Origin: Eubacterium sp.
Lineage (GTDB): Bacteria; Bacillota; Clostridia; Lachnospirales; Lachnospiraceae
Direction: 5' to 3'
DNA length: 38,287 nt
Assembly: GCA_024681515.1 (NCBI GenBank)
Contig: JAILAR010000157.1
Span: 1-38,287 of the forward strand
Part shown: positions 25,292-32,296 of the stretch, in pieces
How positions within the stretch are numbered: the stretch's first letter is position 1
Layout of the letters: every line of letters begins with the position of its first letter
Notes under the pieces: model-generated
What the model was told of the DNA's origin: nothing
The model's input: only the letters and a program-made list of their open reading frames with translations
Databases searched by the model: none
Made by a program: the position numbers and the translations under genes

Positions 25292-25392
25292 CTGATTTAT
25301 TCCACACTTCGCGTCATTTGCTTTTCATCTCTGATACAGTCCGTGCTCCGTTCTGATTTATTCCATACTTCGCGCCTCCCGGCGCTCCGTGA
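25292..25392 (-). repeat. Two tandem dispersed intergenic repeats before hisC
   Basis: The first unit (25353-25392) reads TCACGGAGCGCC, GGGA, GGCGCGAAGTATGGAATAAA in gene orientation; the second (about 25292-25352) starts CGGAGCACGG and ends GACGCGAAGTGTGGAATAAA. The first directly abuts the stop codon of the upstream gene. Confidence 0.75.
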
Positions 25393-26118
25393 TCATTCCT
25401 TCTCAAACACGATATCGACTCCGGTATAAAAATCATCCTTTTCGGTAATGATCCCGTTTCTGCGATCATAATCGCAGGTCAGAACCTTGCCGTTATATAT
25501 AAATTTAACGGTATCGCCGCTGAATTCCACATCACAGTTTACGGTTCGAACATCTTCCTTCGATACCATGGTGATCGTCGCCTTGTCGCCGTCGATTTCG
25601 ATTTTGGCTGTCATGTCCGCTTTTGCATAATCGTCCCAGACATAGGTTCCGCTCCGGGAATGAAACCAGCCAAGCATCCAGGCTGTCAGCACGCCTGCGA
25701 TCACAAGAAGTGCACCCGCAATCCCCAGATACAATCCTGCGCGATGTTTTCCGGTCGTATCAGAGAGTTCGTCCGATGTCGAGGCACGGGGCATGCTCCT
25801 GTTCCCGTACGGAGAATACGACGCAGTTCCGAAGGGTGTATCCACCTGCTGACTCTGGGCGGCCTGTCCCTCCCCGTAGTACTGTGGCTGATAGGATGCA
25901 TACTGCGACAGGTCCTTTGCTGCCCCGGGCTGGGCTGTGTATGGATTCCGTCCTTCAGGCTGCGCAAACGGCTGTGACGGTTGCTGCGTTGCATATGACT
26001 GCTGCGGATGAACATACGGTTGCTGCGGCTGAACATACGGCTGTTGTGGTGCATATGGCTGCTGACCCGCCGGCTGATCCCATCGGCTGAACGGATCCTG
26101 TGTCCGATTATCTTCCAT
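25393..26118 (-). CDS. Single-pass membrane protein with Pro/Gln-rich cytoplasmic part
   Basis: 241 aa. The N-terminal part is low complexity with QQPYxxxQQPY repeats, then comes a transmembrane helix (YLGIAGALLVIAGVLTAWML) and an extracellular domain of about 80 residues (TYVWDDYAKADMTAKIEIDG and FSGDTVKFIYNGKVLTCDYD), probably a small beta sandwich. Start 26118 has GAGG 8 nt upstream. It has the same layout as the two zinc-ribbon proteins upstream (26217 and 27048) but lacks the zinc ribbon. Function unknown. Confidence 0.75.
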   Translation of the reverse strand: MEDNRTQDPFSRWDQPAGQQPYAPQQPYVQPQQPYVHPQQSYATQQPSQPFAQPEGRNPYTAQPGAAKDLSQYASYQPQYYGEGQAAQSQQVDTPFGTASYSPYGNRSMPRASTSDELSDTTGKHRAGLYLGIAGALLVIAGVLTAWMLGWFHSRSGTYVWDDYAKADMTAKIEIDGDKATITMVSKEDVRTVNCDVEFSGDTVKFIYNGKVLTCDYDRRNGIITEKDDFYTGVDIVFEKE

Positions 26119-26149
26119 ATCCATTTCCTCTATCCGAAAAGTAGTAAGA

Positions 26150-26172
26150 CAGGCGGCCATACCAGCCGCCTG
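26150..26172 (-). terminator. Hairpin between membrane-protein genes, possible terminator
   Basis: An 8-bp G+C stem (CAGGCGGC and complement) with a 7-nt loop follows the zinc-ribbon protein gene at 26217; the T-run after it is interrupted, so it may be partial or an attenuator. Confidence 0.5.
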
Positions 26173-26216
26173 CCTGTACAATAATACTTGAAACCTATTA
26201 TGATGTCTGAATTAAG

Positions 26217-26894
26217 CTACTTCTTAAATGTCATCGAAACACCACTCTCTTCAATGGTGATCGTTCCCGCAGCGGAATCATACTTACCCGTGATCTCCTT
26301 GCTGCCTTCCGTAAATGTGATGGTGGATCCGCTGATCGTAACTTCACAGTCGCCGCCCTGACCCATCAGGTTAATGCTTGCCTTGCTGCCGTTGATCTTG
26401 ATATAGAAGTCACTGACATCCACACCAAAGCCCTTCATGGTGTCTGCATCCAAAGTCATTCCATAGGCATCTGCAGAACTGAACTTGTAAGTTCCGTCTG
26501 CACCGCTTCCGCCGCCGAATACTCCGAGAGCCCAGCAAATAACCAACGCTGCGATCACGGCTACACCTGCGATGATACCGATGATCAGACCGGTATGGCT
26601 CTTCTTCGGAGCCGCCGGTGCCTGCGTCGGGGCACCCCCCTGCGGTGCAAACGGATCATATGCCCCCTGATTGGGATTATAAGCACCCTGATTCGGATCA
26701 TAGCCACCGAAATTCTGAGGTGCCTGATTTGCCGGATTTGCCGGATCCGCACCAAACGGATTCGTAGATGCGGCTACACTGCCGGCCCCCGGAAATCCAC
26801 CCTGTGCAGGGCCTGCAGCCGGTGCCGGAGCACCACATACGGGACAGGTTGCAGCGCCGGCAGGAATTTCTGCTCCACATACGTTACAGTTCAT
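26217..26894 (-). CDS. Zinc-ribbon single-pass membrane protein with external beta domain
   Basis: 225 aa. An N-terminal zinc ribbon (CNVCGAEIPAGAATCPVCG) is followed by a Gly/Asn/Pro-rich linker, a transmembrane helix (GLIIGIIAGVAVIAALVICW) and a domain of about 90 residues ending VSMTFKK with ISGSTITFTEGSKEITGKYD. It is a close paralogue of the protein at 27048. Start 26894 has GGAGG with 8-nt spacing. Function unknown; the pattern is common in Lachnospiraceae-type genomes and suggests sensing or envelope housekeeping. Confidence 0.82.
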   Translation of the reverse strand: MNCNVCGAEIPAGAATCPVCGAPAPAAGPAQGGFPGAGSVAASTNPFGADPANPANQAPQNFGGYDPNQGAYNPNQGAYDPFAPQGGAPTQAPAAPKKSHTGLIIGIIAGVAVIAALVICWALGVFGGGSGADGTYKFSSADAYGMTLDADTMKGFGVDVSDFYIKINGSKASINLMGQGGDCEVTISGSTITFTEGSKEITGKYDSAAGTITIEESGVSMTFKK

Positions 26895-26941
26895 AAACTC
26901 TTCCTCCATCCTTAAACCATTTTTATACTACGATTCTTCTT

Positions 26942-26991
26942 TGGATTTTGTTTGTTTTACAAAGCAAAAAACAAAATCCCATGCAATTATA
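26942..26991 (-). promoter_or_regulatory. Extended -10 promoter and leader hairpin
   Basis: TGCTATAAT (TATAAT at 26986-26991), preceded by a weak ATGAAA at 17-bp spacing. The leader then forms an imperfect GGATTTTGTTT hairpin (about 26942-26979). Confidence 0.5.
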
Positions 26992-27047
26992 GCACAATTG
27001 ATCTTCGATTTCATCATTAATTTTATAGTTTTCTGTATTTTTTTCGA

Positions 27048-27935
27048 TTACTTTTTAAAATTGAGTACGACACCATCGTTTTCGATGGAGATCGTGCCCT
27101 CTTCCTTATTGTACGTCCCTTCAAACTCTTCCTGACTGTCCTTAAATGTGATCGTCGATCCGCTGATCGATATCGTACATTTTCCGGACCGTCCCATCAA
27201 CCTTACCGTTGCCGTGCTTCCACTGATCTTTAATTCGAAATCATCCACATCCATGCCAAATTCCTTGAATTGGGCAGGTGTCAGTGTCATACCCTGAGTC
27301 GTGGCATTCACAAACTTATATGTACCGTTGGCTCCGTGGTTTCCACCGAGGATCCCCCTTTTCCAGAGAACCACCAGAATGGCAAGAAGGCAGCACCCGA
27401 TGGTGATGATGATAATGAGCGTCTTATTGTCCTTCTTCATCGGAGATCTCGAAGCCGAGGAATTTGACACAGCTGCAAACGGATCAAATCTGGAATCAAA
27501 GGCTGACAGATCCGGCCCACCGCCATTCACCGGTCCACCGGCAGCACCACCGTTTCCGACGCTCCCGAATGCAGCGCCTCCGTATGCCGCACCACCATAG
27601 CTGCTTTGCCCGAAGCCCGGCTCATCCACGATCCTGGCTTCCATCCCGGCTTCTCTCTCCAATTCCCGTCTGGCCTCTGCCTGTGCTTCCCGGGCCTCCT
27701 GATTATTGGGATCCATTCCAAATGGATTTGAAGCGGTTACATTTCCGCCCACCATCGAATATTTATTCTTCGCCGGCTCCGGTTCGGTCGCCATGGCCTT
27801 CGCCGGCTCTGGTTCGGTCGACATAGCCTTCGCCGCTGCATTGGCCGCAGCTTCCGAAGCAGCCACCGACATCCCGCAGATCGGGCATACAGATGCTCCC
27901 TCTGCGATCTCGCCGCCGCATATCTTACATTTCAT
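27048..27935 (-). CDS. Zinc-ribbon single-pass membrane protein, paralogue of 26217-26894
   Basis: 295 aa. The zinc ribbon CKICGGEIAEGASVCPICG is followed by an Ala/Glu-rich part with a duplicated EPAKAMATEPEPAK, a Gly-rich linker, a transmembrane helix (TLIIIITIGCCLLAILVVLW) and the same C-terminal domain as its neighbour (ISGSTITFKDSQEEFEGTYN, ending VVLNFKK). The pair looks like a local duplication. The start at 27935 has GGGGAGAGAG upstream. Function unknown. Confidence 0.82.
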   Translation of the reverse strand: MKCKICGGEIAEGASVCPICGMSVAASEAAANAAAKAMSTEPEPAKAMATEPEPAKNKYSMVGGNVTASNPFGMDPNNQEAREAQAEARRELEREAGMEARIVDEPGFGQSSYGGAAYGGAAFGSVGNGGAAGGPVNGGGPDLSAFDSRFDPFAAVSNSSASRSPMKKDNKTLIIIITIGCCLLAILVVLWKRGILGGNHGANGTYKFVNATTQGMTLTPAQFKEFGMDVDDFELKISGSTATVRLMGRSGKCTISISGSTITFKDSQEEFEGTYNKEEGTISIENDGVVLNFKK

Positions 27936-27967
27936 ACTCTCTCCCCTGTAATGCTGATTTTTATAAT

Positions 27968-27995
27968 GCCGGGGTCAAAAGTGTTTTGCCCCGGC
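27968..27995 (-). repeat. Intergenic hairpin repeat, second family
   Basis: GCCGGGGCAAAA-CAC-TTTTGACCCCGGC, a 12-bp stem with one bulged base, about 30 nt upstream of the zinc-ribbon protein start; near-identical to 20668-20690. Confidence 0.65.
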
Positions 27996-28015
27996 AAATG
28001 TTATGCAACACGTTA

Positions 28016-28255
28016 TTATTCGGTCTTGTCTCCGCCGCCGAACAGTCCGCTCAGCTTTCCAAGGCCTCCGGACACTGCATCACCGGTCATTTTTGCCTTA
28101 ACGCCTGCGATTGCTCCGTTTACAACATCATCCGGAAGATCCACACCGGCAACCTTTTCGATTGCTTTCGTCGGATTCTCTTTGAAATCCTGCTTCAGGC
28201 TCTCATCCTTTGTGATCTTCTCCACGATCTCAGTGATCTTTGCTTTGATGTCCAT
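28016..28255 (-). CDS. Small NHLP-leader-like helical protein
   Basis: 79 aa. The core DESLKQDFKENPTKAIEKVA followed by GVDLPDDVV has the pattern of nitrile-hydratase-like leader peptides (NHLP), where a helical leader ends in a G-x-x-[LI]-P motif. The C-terminus is Gly-rich (SGGLGKLSGLFGGGDK) and lacks Cys, Ser or Thr residues that would make an obvious RiPP core (only two Ser). No modifying enzyme or peptidase-exporter lies near, so this may be a free-standing relative with another role. The ATG at 28255 has AAAGGAGG upstream. Confidence 0.7.
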   Translation of the reverse strand: MDIKAKITEIVEKITKDESLKQDFKENPTKAIEKVAGVDLPDDVVNGAIAGVKAKMTGDAVSGGLGKLSGLFGGGDKTE

Positions 28256-28389
28256 AATTTCCTCCTTTGTCCGGTAATGACCGGGGTATGATTATTTGAA
28301 CCCGGTACTTGCCGGGGTTCGTACATGTTTAAAATATGGGATCACAGAGGCCTTCCATACTTTGCCCGGGCAATCCCGTGGTCATTATA
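28256..28389 (-). promoter_or_regulatory. Promoter and structured leader of the NHLP-like gene
   Basis: Extended -10 TGTTATAAT (TATAAT at 28384-28389). The leader of about 125 nt can form a GGGAT/ATCCC stem around the palindrome TTGCCCGGGCAA, then a GAACCC/GGGTTC hairpin near the ribosome binding site. Confidence 0.5.
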
Positions 28390-28416
28390 ACATAAAAGGG
28401 TTCCGATTAAAACAGA

Positions 28417-29109
28417 TCAGATAAAATTTGAAAAGATCATGGCACCCAGTACCGTCAGCAGACCGGAAACCACGATAGACAGGCTGCTCATGGCCCCTTC
28501 CACATCTCCGATCTCCATAGCCTTTGCCGTTCCCAGGGCATGTGAAGAGGATCCGATGGCGATACCGACGGCTATGGGTTCTTTGATCTTAAACAATTTA
28601 CATACGATCTCGGCAAAAATATTTCCGATGATCCCGGTAATGATGATCACCGCCACCGTGATCGCCACATGACCTCCCAGTTCTTCGGACACGCCCATTC
28701 CGATGGCAGTCGTGATGGACTTCGGAAGAAATGTCACATACTCCGCATGATTCAGATGGAACACCAGCGCAAAGAGAAAAACACTCACCATGCTGGAAAG
28801 CACACCGGAAAAGATGCCGGCGAATACGGCTTTCCAGTTCTTCTTCAATAATTCGATCTGCTCATAGAGCGGGATCGCCAGGCTTACCGTGGCCGGAGTC
28901 AGCAGGTAACTGATATATTTTGCACTTCCCTCATATACTTCGTAATCGATATCAAGCAGGAGCAAGGCTCCCATCGTCAGAAGGATCGCGATGAGCAGCG
29001 GATTAAAGATGGACAGTTTCGTCTTCTTCCGGAGAAAGACACCGATCCCATAAGAAAAGAGACTGATAAATACACCGAAGAATGCCGTTTGCTGAAAGAA
29101 TTCTTTCAT
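28417..29109 (-). CDS. lrgB: LrgB/CidB family protein
   Basis: 230 aa, normal length, with about six to seven hydrophobic helices. Typical motifs are LLTPATVSLAIPLYEQIELL, LPKSITTAIGMGVSEELGG and GIAIGSSSHALGTAKA. LrgB works with LrgA; the pair has been linked to murein hydrolase control, lysis, and pyruvate or glycolate uptake. The start overlaps the lrgA stop by 4 bp. Confidence 0.94.
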   Translation of the reverse strand: MKEFFQQTAFFGVFISLFSYGIGVFLRKKTKLSIFNPLLIAILLTMGALLLLDIDYEVYEGSAKYISYLLTPATVSLAIPLYEQIELLKKNWKAVFAGIFSGVLSSMVSVFLFALVFHLNHAEYVTFLPKSITTAIGMGVSEELGGHVAITVAVIIITGIIGNIFAEIVCKLFKIKEPIAVGIAIGSSSHALGTAKAMEIGDVEGAMSSLSIVVSGLLTVLGAMIFSNFI

Positions 29110-29621
29110 GACTCACTGCCTCCTTCCTCCCTGGGATCCGAAGCCACGGATCCCGCAGGCGCCTCTGTAACATTGCCCATGTCATTCGTTTTTTCTTCCG
29201 CAGGTACCCCGGAAATCTCATATGAATCGACATCTGTGCCGATTTCCATAGCTGCTTCCGAAGCGGCATCCGCCGGTTTCCCGTGCCGGATCACCGCCTG
29301 TGTGATCCGACCGGAAATGATCATGACGATAAAGGTCGTCGCAAACATGATCACTGTATAGATCAGCCAGTTGGGCTTCAGGATCCCCCAGGCCCTCAGC
29401 AAACCCACCGCTGCGGGAATGAACATCACCGGCATGATCTCGATCAGAAACCGTCCAGTCTCCCGAACTGCGGAGAGGGGAATGATATGCAGTTCCAGCG
29501 CAAGGAACATCAAAAGAATCCCGTAGATACTGGCCGGGATCGGCAGCGGGATCAGATAATTCAGGATCTCGCCCAGAAATGAAATAAACAGGATGATCAG
29601 AAACTGTCGTATGTATTTCAT
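29106..29621 (-). CDS. lrgA: LrgA/CidA family protein with acidic tail
   Basis: 171 aa. Four hydrophobic helices with FLGEILNYLIPLPIPASIYG and FLIEIMPVMFIPAAVG are typical of the holin-like LrgA family. Members usually end near 120-140 residues; this one has about 50 extra acidic, Ala/Glu/Ser-rich residues at the C-terminus. lrgB follows with a 4-bp overlap. Confidence 0.9.
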   Translation of the reverse strand: MKYIRQFLIILFISFLGEILNYLIPLPIPASIYGILLMFLALELHIIPLSAVRETGRFLIEIMPVMFIPAAVGLLRAWGILKPNWLIYTVIMFATTFIVMIISGRITQAVIRHGKPADAASEAAMEIGTDVDSYEISGVPAEEKTNDMGNVTEAPAGSVASDPREEGGSES

Positions 29622-29635
29622 AATAGATCTCCCTC

Positions 29636-29706
29636 GATTGATTCCACACTTCGCACCTAAAACGCTCCGTGGTTTTCGCGCCTAAAGGCGCTCCGTGATT
29701 TATTCC
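29636..29706 (-). repeat. Two tandem dispersed repeats between the GH3 gene and lrgA
   Basis: In gene orientation ATCACGGAGCGCC-TTTA-GGCGCG, then ACGGAGCG-TTTTA-GGTGCG and AAGTGTGGAATCAATC. The stop codon of the GH3 gene (TAA at 29700-29702) lies within the first unit's edge. Confidence 0.7.
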
Positions 29707-31022
29707 GGCAGCAGGCCGTATCTGTCCTTCAGCTCCAGGATCCGCAGCACGCTTTCGTTGATCCTCGTCTCCGGGATCTTTCCGGTACGTACCGCATCCA
29801 GAAGGCCGATATATGCCTCCTCAAAATCGTCCGGCATAAGTACGATATCATTTCCTGCGGTCACCGCCAGGATCGCCGCTTCCGCAGGTGTGTAATAGTC
29901 AGCGATGGCTCCCATTTCCATGGAATCCGTGATGACCACGCCGTCAAACCCCATCTCGTTCCTTAGTTTCTCGGTAATCATTTCGTAGGAAAGCGAAGCA
30001 GGAAGCCCGTCAGTGGTAACATTTTCCGCAGAAATATGTGCCACCATGATCATATCCACCCCTGCATCCACTGCCATCTGAAAAGGAATGATCTCTCCTT
30101 CCAGCAGTTCCTTCCAGGTCTTTGTCACATACACTGTTGAGTGATGCGTATCACCGTTCGTATCCCCATGACCCGGAAAATGCTTTGCCGTGGTTATGGT
30201 CTTTGTCCCCTGAAGTCCCTTGATCTCGGAAACCACCAGACTTCCCACCATGGACGGGTCCTTTCCAAAGGCCCGGGAACCGATAACACGATTCCGGGGA
30301 TTGGAATTCACGTCCGCCACAGGTGCCAGATTGGTATTGAATCCATACTTATTCATATAGGAACCGATATAGTTCCCCCTGGAAAATGCCTCCGTCTCAT
30401 CCACCACTTCATCCGCATCCGGAAGATCCGGAATTCCGAAGCTTGACTTGCCGCTGATCCGGGCCACCAGACCGCCTTCTTCATCCACCGCGATCATCAG
30501 CGGTATTTTACTCTCCTTCTGAAGATCCTGCAGCAATGCCGTGGTCTGCTCCGGATCGATAATATTATAGGAAAAAAGGATGATCCCTCCGGGTGTAAAT
30601 TTATGCAGGTTCTCCTTCAGAGAATTGCTCATCTGCACGGTACCCTGTACTTTCTTCCCGTTGTATTTTGTCCCGCGATATTCCTGATCCATCTCCTCCG
30701 GCGGGACCATAAACATCTGACCGACCTTCTCCTCCAGCGACATGCTGTCCAGAAGCCGCTCCGCCCGGGTCTTCACTACCACATCCTTCGGTGATGCAAG
30801 CTCTGTTTCCGCAGCCACACGAAGGATCGGATTCTCTATCACCTCTGCCGTATCCGGTTTCTTATCCGTTCCGATCAGGACGGCTGCCACAAGAAGCATC
30901 GGAAGCAGCAGGATCATCAGTTTTTTCAGAAATGTCCCTCTTCGTTTTTCAGCAGGTTCAGGAACGGCCGGAACGCCGACGGAACCGCTGCCGACATTTC
31001 CTGCTCTTCTATCTGGAACCAT
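29700..31022 (-). CDS. Membrane-anchored GH3 glycosidase, NagZ-like
   Basis: 440 aa from the ATG at 31022 (GGAG 7 nt upstream). After a basic cytoplasmic stretch, one transmembrane segment (LMILLLPMLLVAAVLIG, about residues 36-52) leads into a GH3 domain with VGQMFMVPPEEM, the general acid-base His motif KHFPGHGDTNGDTHHST and the nucleophile Asp in DGVVITDSMEMGAI. NagZ enzymes cut N-acetylglucosamine from muropeptides; here the enzyme should face outside. The start is uncertain because this reading overlaps mutY by 97 bp; an ATG at about 30914 would avoid overlap but lacks a good ribosome binding site and basic N-terminus. Confidence 0.88.
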   Translation of the reverse strand: MVPDRRAGNVGSGSVGVPAVPEPAEKRRGTFLKKLMILLLPMLLVAAVLIGTDKKPDTAEVIENPILRVAAETELASPKDVVVKTRAERLLDSMSLEEKVGQMFMVPPEEMDQEYRGTKYNGKKVQGTVQMSNSLKENLHKFTPGGIILFSYNIIDPEQTTALLQDLQKESKIPLMIAVDEEGGLVARISGKSSFGIPDLPDADEVVDETEAFSRGNYIGSYMNKYGFNTNLAPVADVNSNPRNRVIGSRAFGKDPSMVGSLVVSEIKGLQGTKTITTAKHFPGHGDTNGDTHHSTVYVTKTWKELLEGEIIPFQMAVDAGVDMIMVAHISAENVTTDGLPASLSYEMITEKLRNEMGFDGVVITDSMEMGAIADYYTPAEAAILAVTAGNDIVLMPDDFEEAYIGLLDAVRTGKIPETRINESVLRILELKDRYGLLPE

Positions 31023-32077
31023 TTGAGCTCTCCGATCTCATCGATATAGTCTATCTCCTTATTACAGATAATAAAATGTGCCTCCATGCGCCACTCCACA
31101 TGGCTGAAAACGTGTGTATACGGAAGGCTCATCCACGGCCGGGCAGATTCCGCGCCCCAATCATCGGCGCGTCTGACAGCTTCCTCCATGGAAAGATGCC
31201 CCTCCAGATTCGGAAACTCCCAGAGACCTGCCAGAAGTCCTTTCTTCGGGCGAAGATGCAGAGCAACCCTGCAGGAAGTATCTCCGCAGAGAAGGATCCA
31301 CACCGTCCGTTCCTCTACTTTCCGATTTTTCTTTTCCGCGCGTACAGGATACCGGTCTTCCGTCCCCGTCCTGTGTGCCACACACTGCCTTACAAGCGGA
31401 CAGTCTGCGCAAAACGGAGGGCCGTTGGGAACACACACCGTCGCTCCCAGTTCCATCCAACACTGGGTCATCTTCCCACGCTCTTCGGTCCGGCACTTAT
31501 TATATAAAGAAATAAGCGCCAGACGGACCGCCTTCTTCGTCGATTCCAGATCAATGCAGGACGAATCCCCATACAGCCTCGAATAGACCCGGAGGACATT
31601 TCCGTCCACCGCCGGTGTCGGTGCCCCGAAACATATGGAAGCGATGGCACCTGCCGTGTAGGCACCGATCCCGGAAAGTGAAAGGATCTCCTCATAGGTC
31701 TTTGGAAATACCCCGCCGAAGCGTTCCCGGATCTCCGTTGCCGCCTTCTTCAGATTCCGTGCACGATTATAATACCCCAGCCCCTCCCAGAGCTTCATCA
31801 GGCGTTCATCGTCCGCCGATGCAAGGGCTTCAATATCCGGAAATGCCTGCATAAACCGTTCATAATATCCGATCACCGCTGCTACTCTGGTCTGCTGCAG
31901 CATGATTTCGGAGATCCATACATGATATGGATCCCGGTCTCTTCGCCAGGGAAGCTCCCGATGATGTGCCTCATACCATTCCAGCAGCCGGCGGATCAGC
32001 TTTCTGTCATATTTCGGATCAGCAGGAGTCACCGGAGTATCATCGCATATCAGATTTGTTTTGCACTCACCCTTCAT
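30926..32077 (-). CDS. mutY: A/G-specific adenine glycosylase MutY
   Basis: 383 aa; removes adenine opposite 8-oxoguanine. Motifs: EIMLQQTRVAAVIGYYERFM, the helix-hairpin-helix LSGIGAYTAGAIA with PAVDGNVLRVYSRL (catalytic Asp), and an iron-sulfur set with Cys in CVPNGPPFCADCPLVRQC. The C-terminal NUDIX-like domain that recognises oxoG is present (LLAGLWEFPNLEGHL). The ATG at 32077 is chosen; a GTG at 32080 is equally possible. It has its own promoter with an operator-like dyad. Confidence 0.95.
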   Translation of the reverse strand: MKGECKTNLICDDTPVTPADPKYDRKLIRRLLEWYEAHHRELPWRRDRDPYHVWISEIMLQQTRVAAVIGYYERFMQAFPDIEALASADDERLMKLWEGLGYYNRARNLKKAATEIRERFGGVFPKTYEEILSLSGIGAYTAGAIASICFGAPTPAVDGNVLRVYSRLYGDSSCIDLESTKKAVRLALISLYNKCRTEERGKMTQCWMELGATVCVPNGPPFCADCPLVRQCVAHRTGTEDRYPVRAEKKNRKVEERTVWILLCGDTSCRVALHLRPKKGLLAGLWEFPNLEGHLSMEEAVRRADDWGAESARPWMSLPYTHVFSHVEWRMEAHFIICNKEIDYIDEIGELKWFQIEEQEMSAAVPSAFRPFLNLLKNEEGHF

Positions 32078-32137
32078 CACGCCCGTCTCTCTGCCTGTCT
32101 TTCCGCCATCATAAGGCAGCTGTCACCAGGCTTTTTG

Positions 32138-32181
32138 GATACAATCCCTAGTATTGTATCATACAGGCGGCCATATTTCAC
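32138..32181 (-). promoter_or_regulatory. mutY promoter with 8-bp dyad over the -10
   Basis: GTGAAA (32176-32181), 17-bp spacer, TACAAT (32153-32158). Perfect arms GATACAAT (32153-32160, minus strand) and ATTGTATC (32138-32145), 7 bp apart, place the -10 inside one arm. Confidence 0.6.
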
Positions 32182-32237
32182 CTTTTTTTGATTTGGATTT
32201 TTTTCAAAAACCACTATATATTTTCCGGCATTAGTGC

Positions 32238-32243
32238 TATAAT
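32238..32243 (+). promoter_or_regulatory. carB promoter (-10)
   Basis: TGCTATAAT forms an extended -10, about 54 nt before the carB start; no good -35 is visible. Confidence 0.5.
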
Positions 32244-32296
32244 ACCATAGATTGTGCAGTATGCACCCTTTCTACATTTATCTGGAGGAACTATAT

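Noticed and set aside
28016-28255. A RiPP biosynthetic gene cluster around the NHLP-like peptide
   Set aside because: No maturase, protease or exporter of a RiPP type was seen among the neighbours; lrgAB and zinc-ribbon proteins are unrelated.
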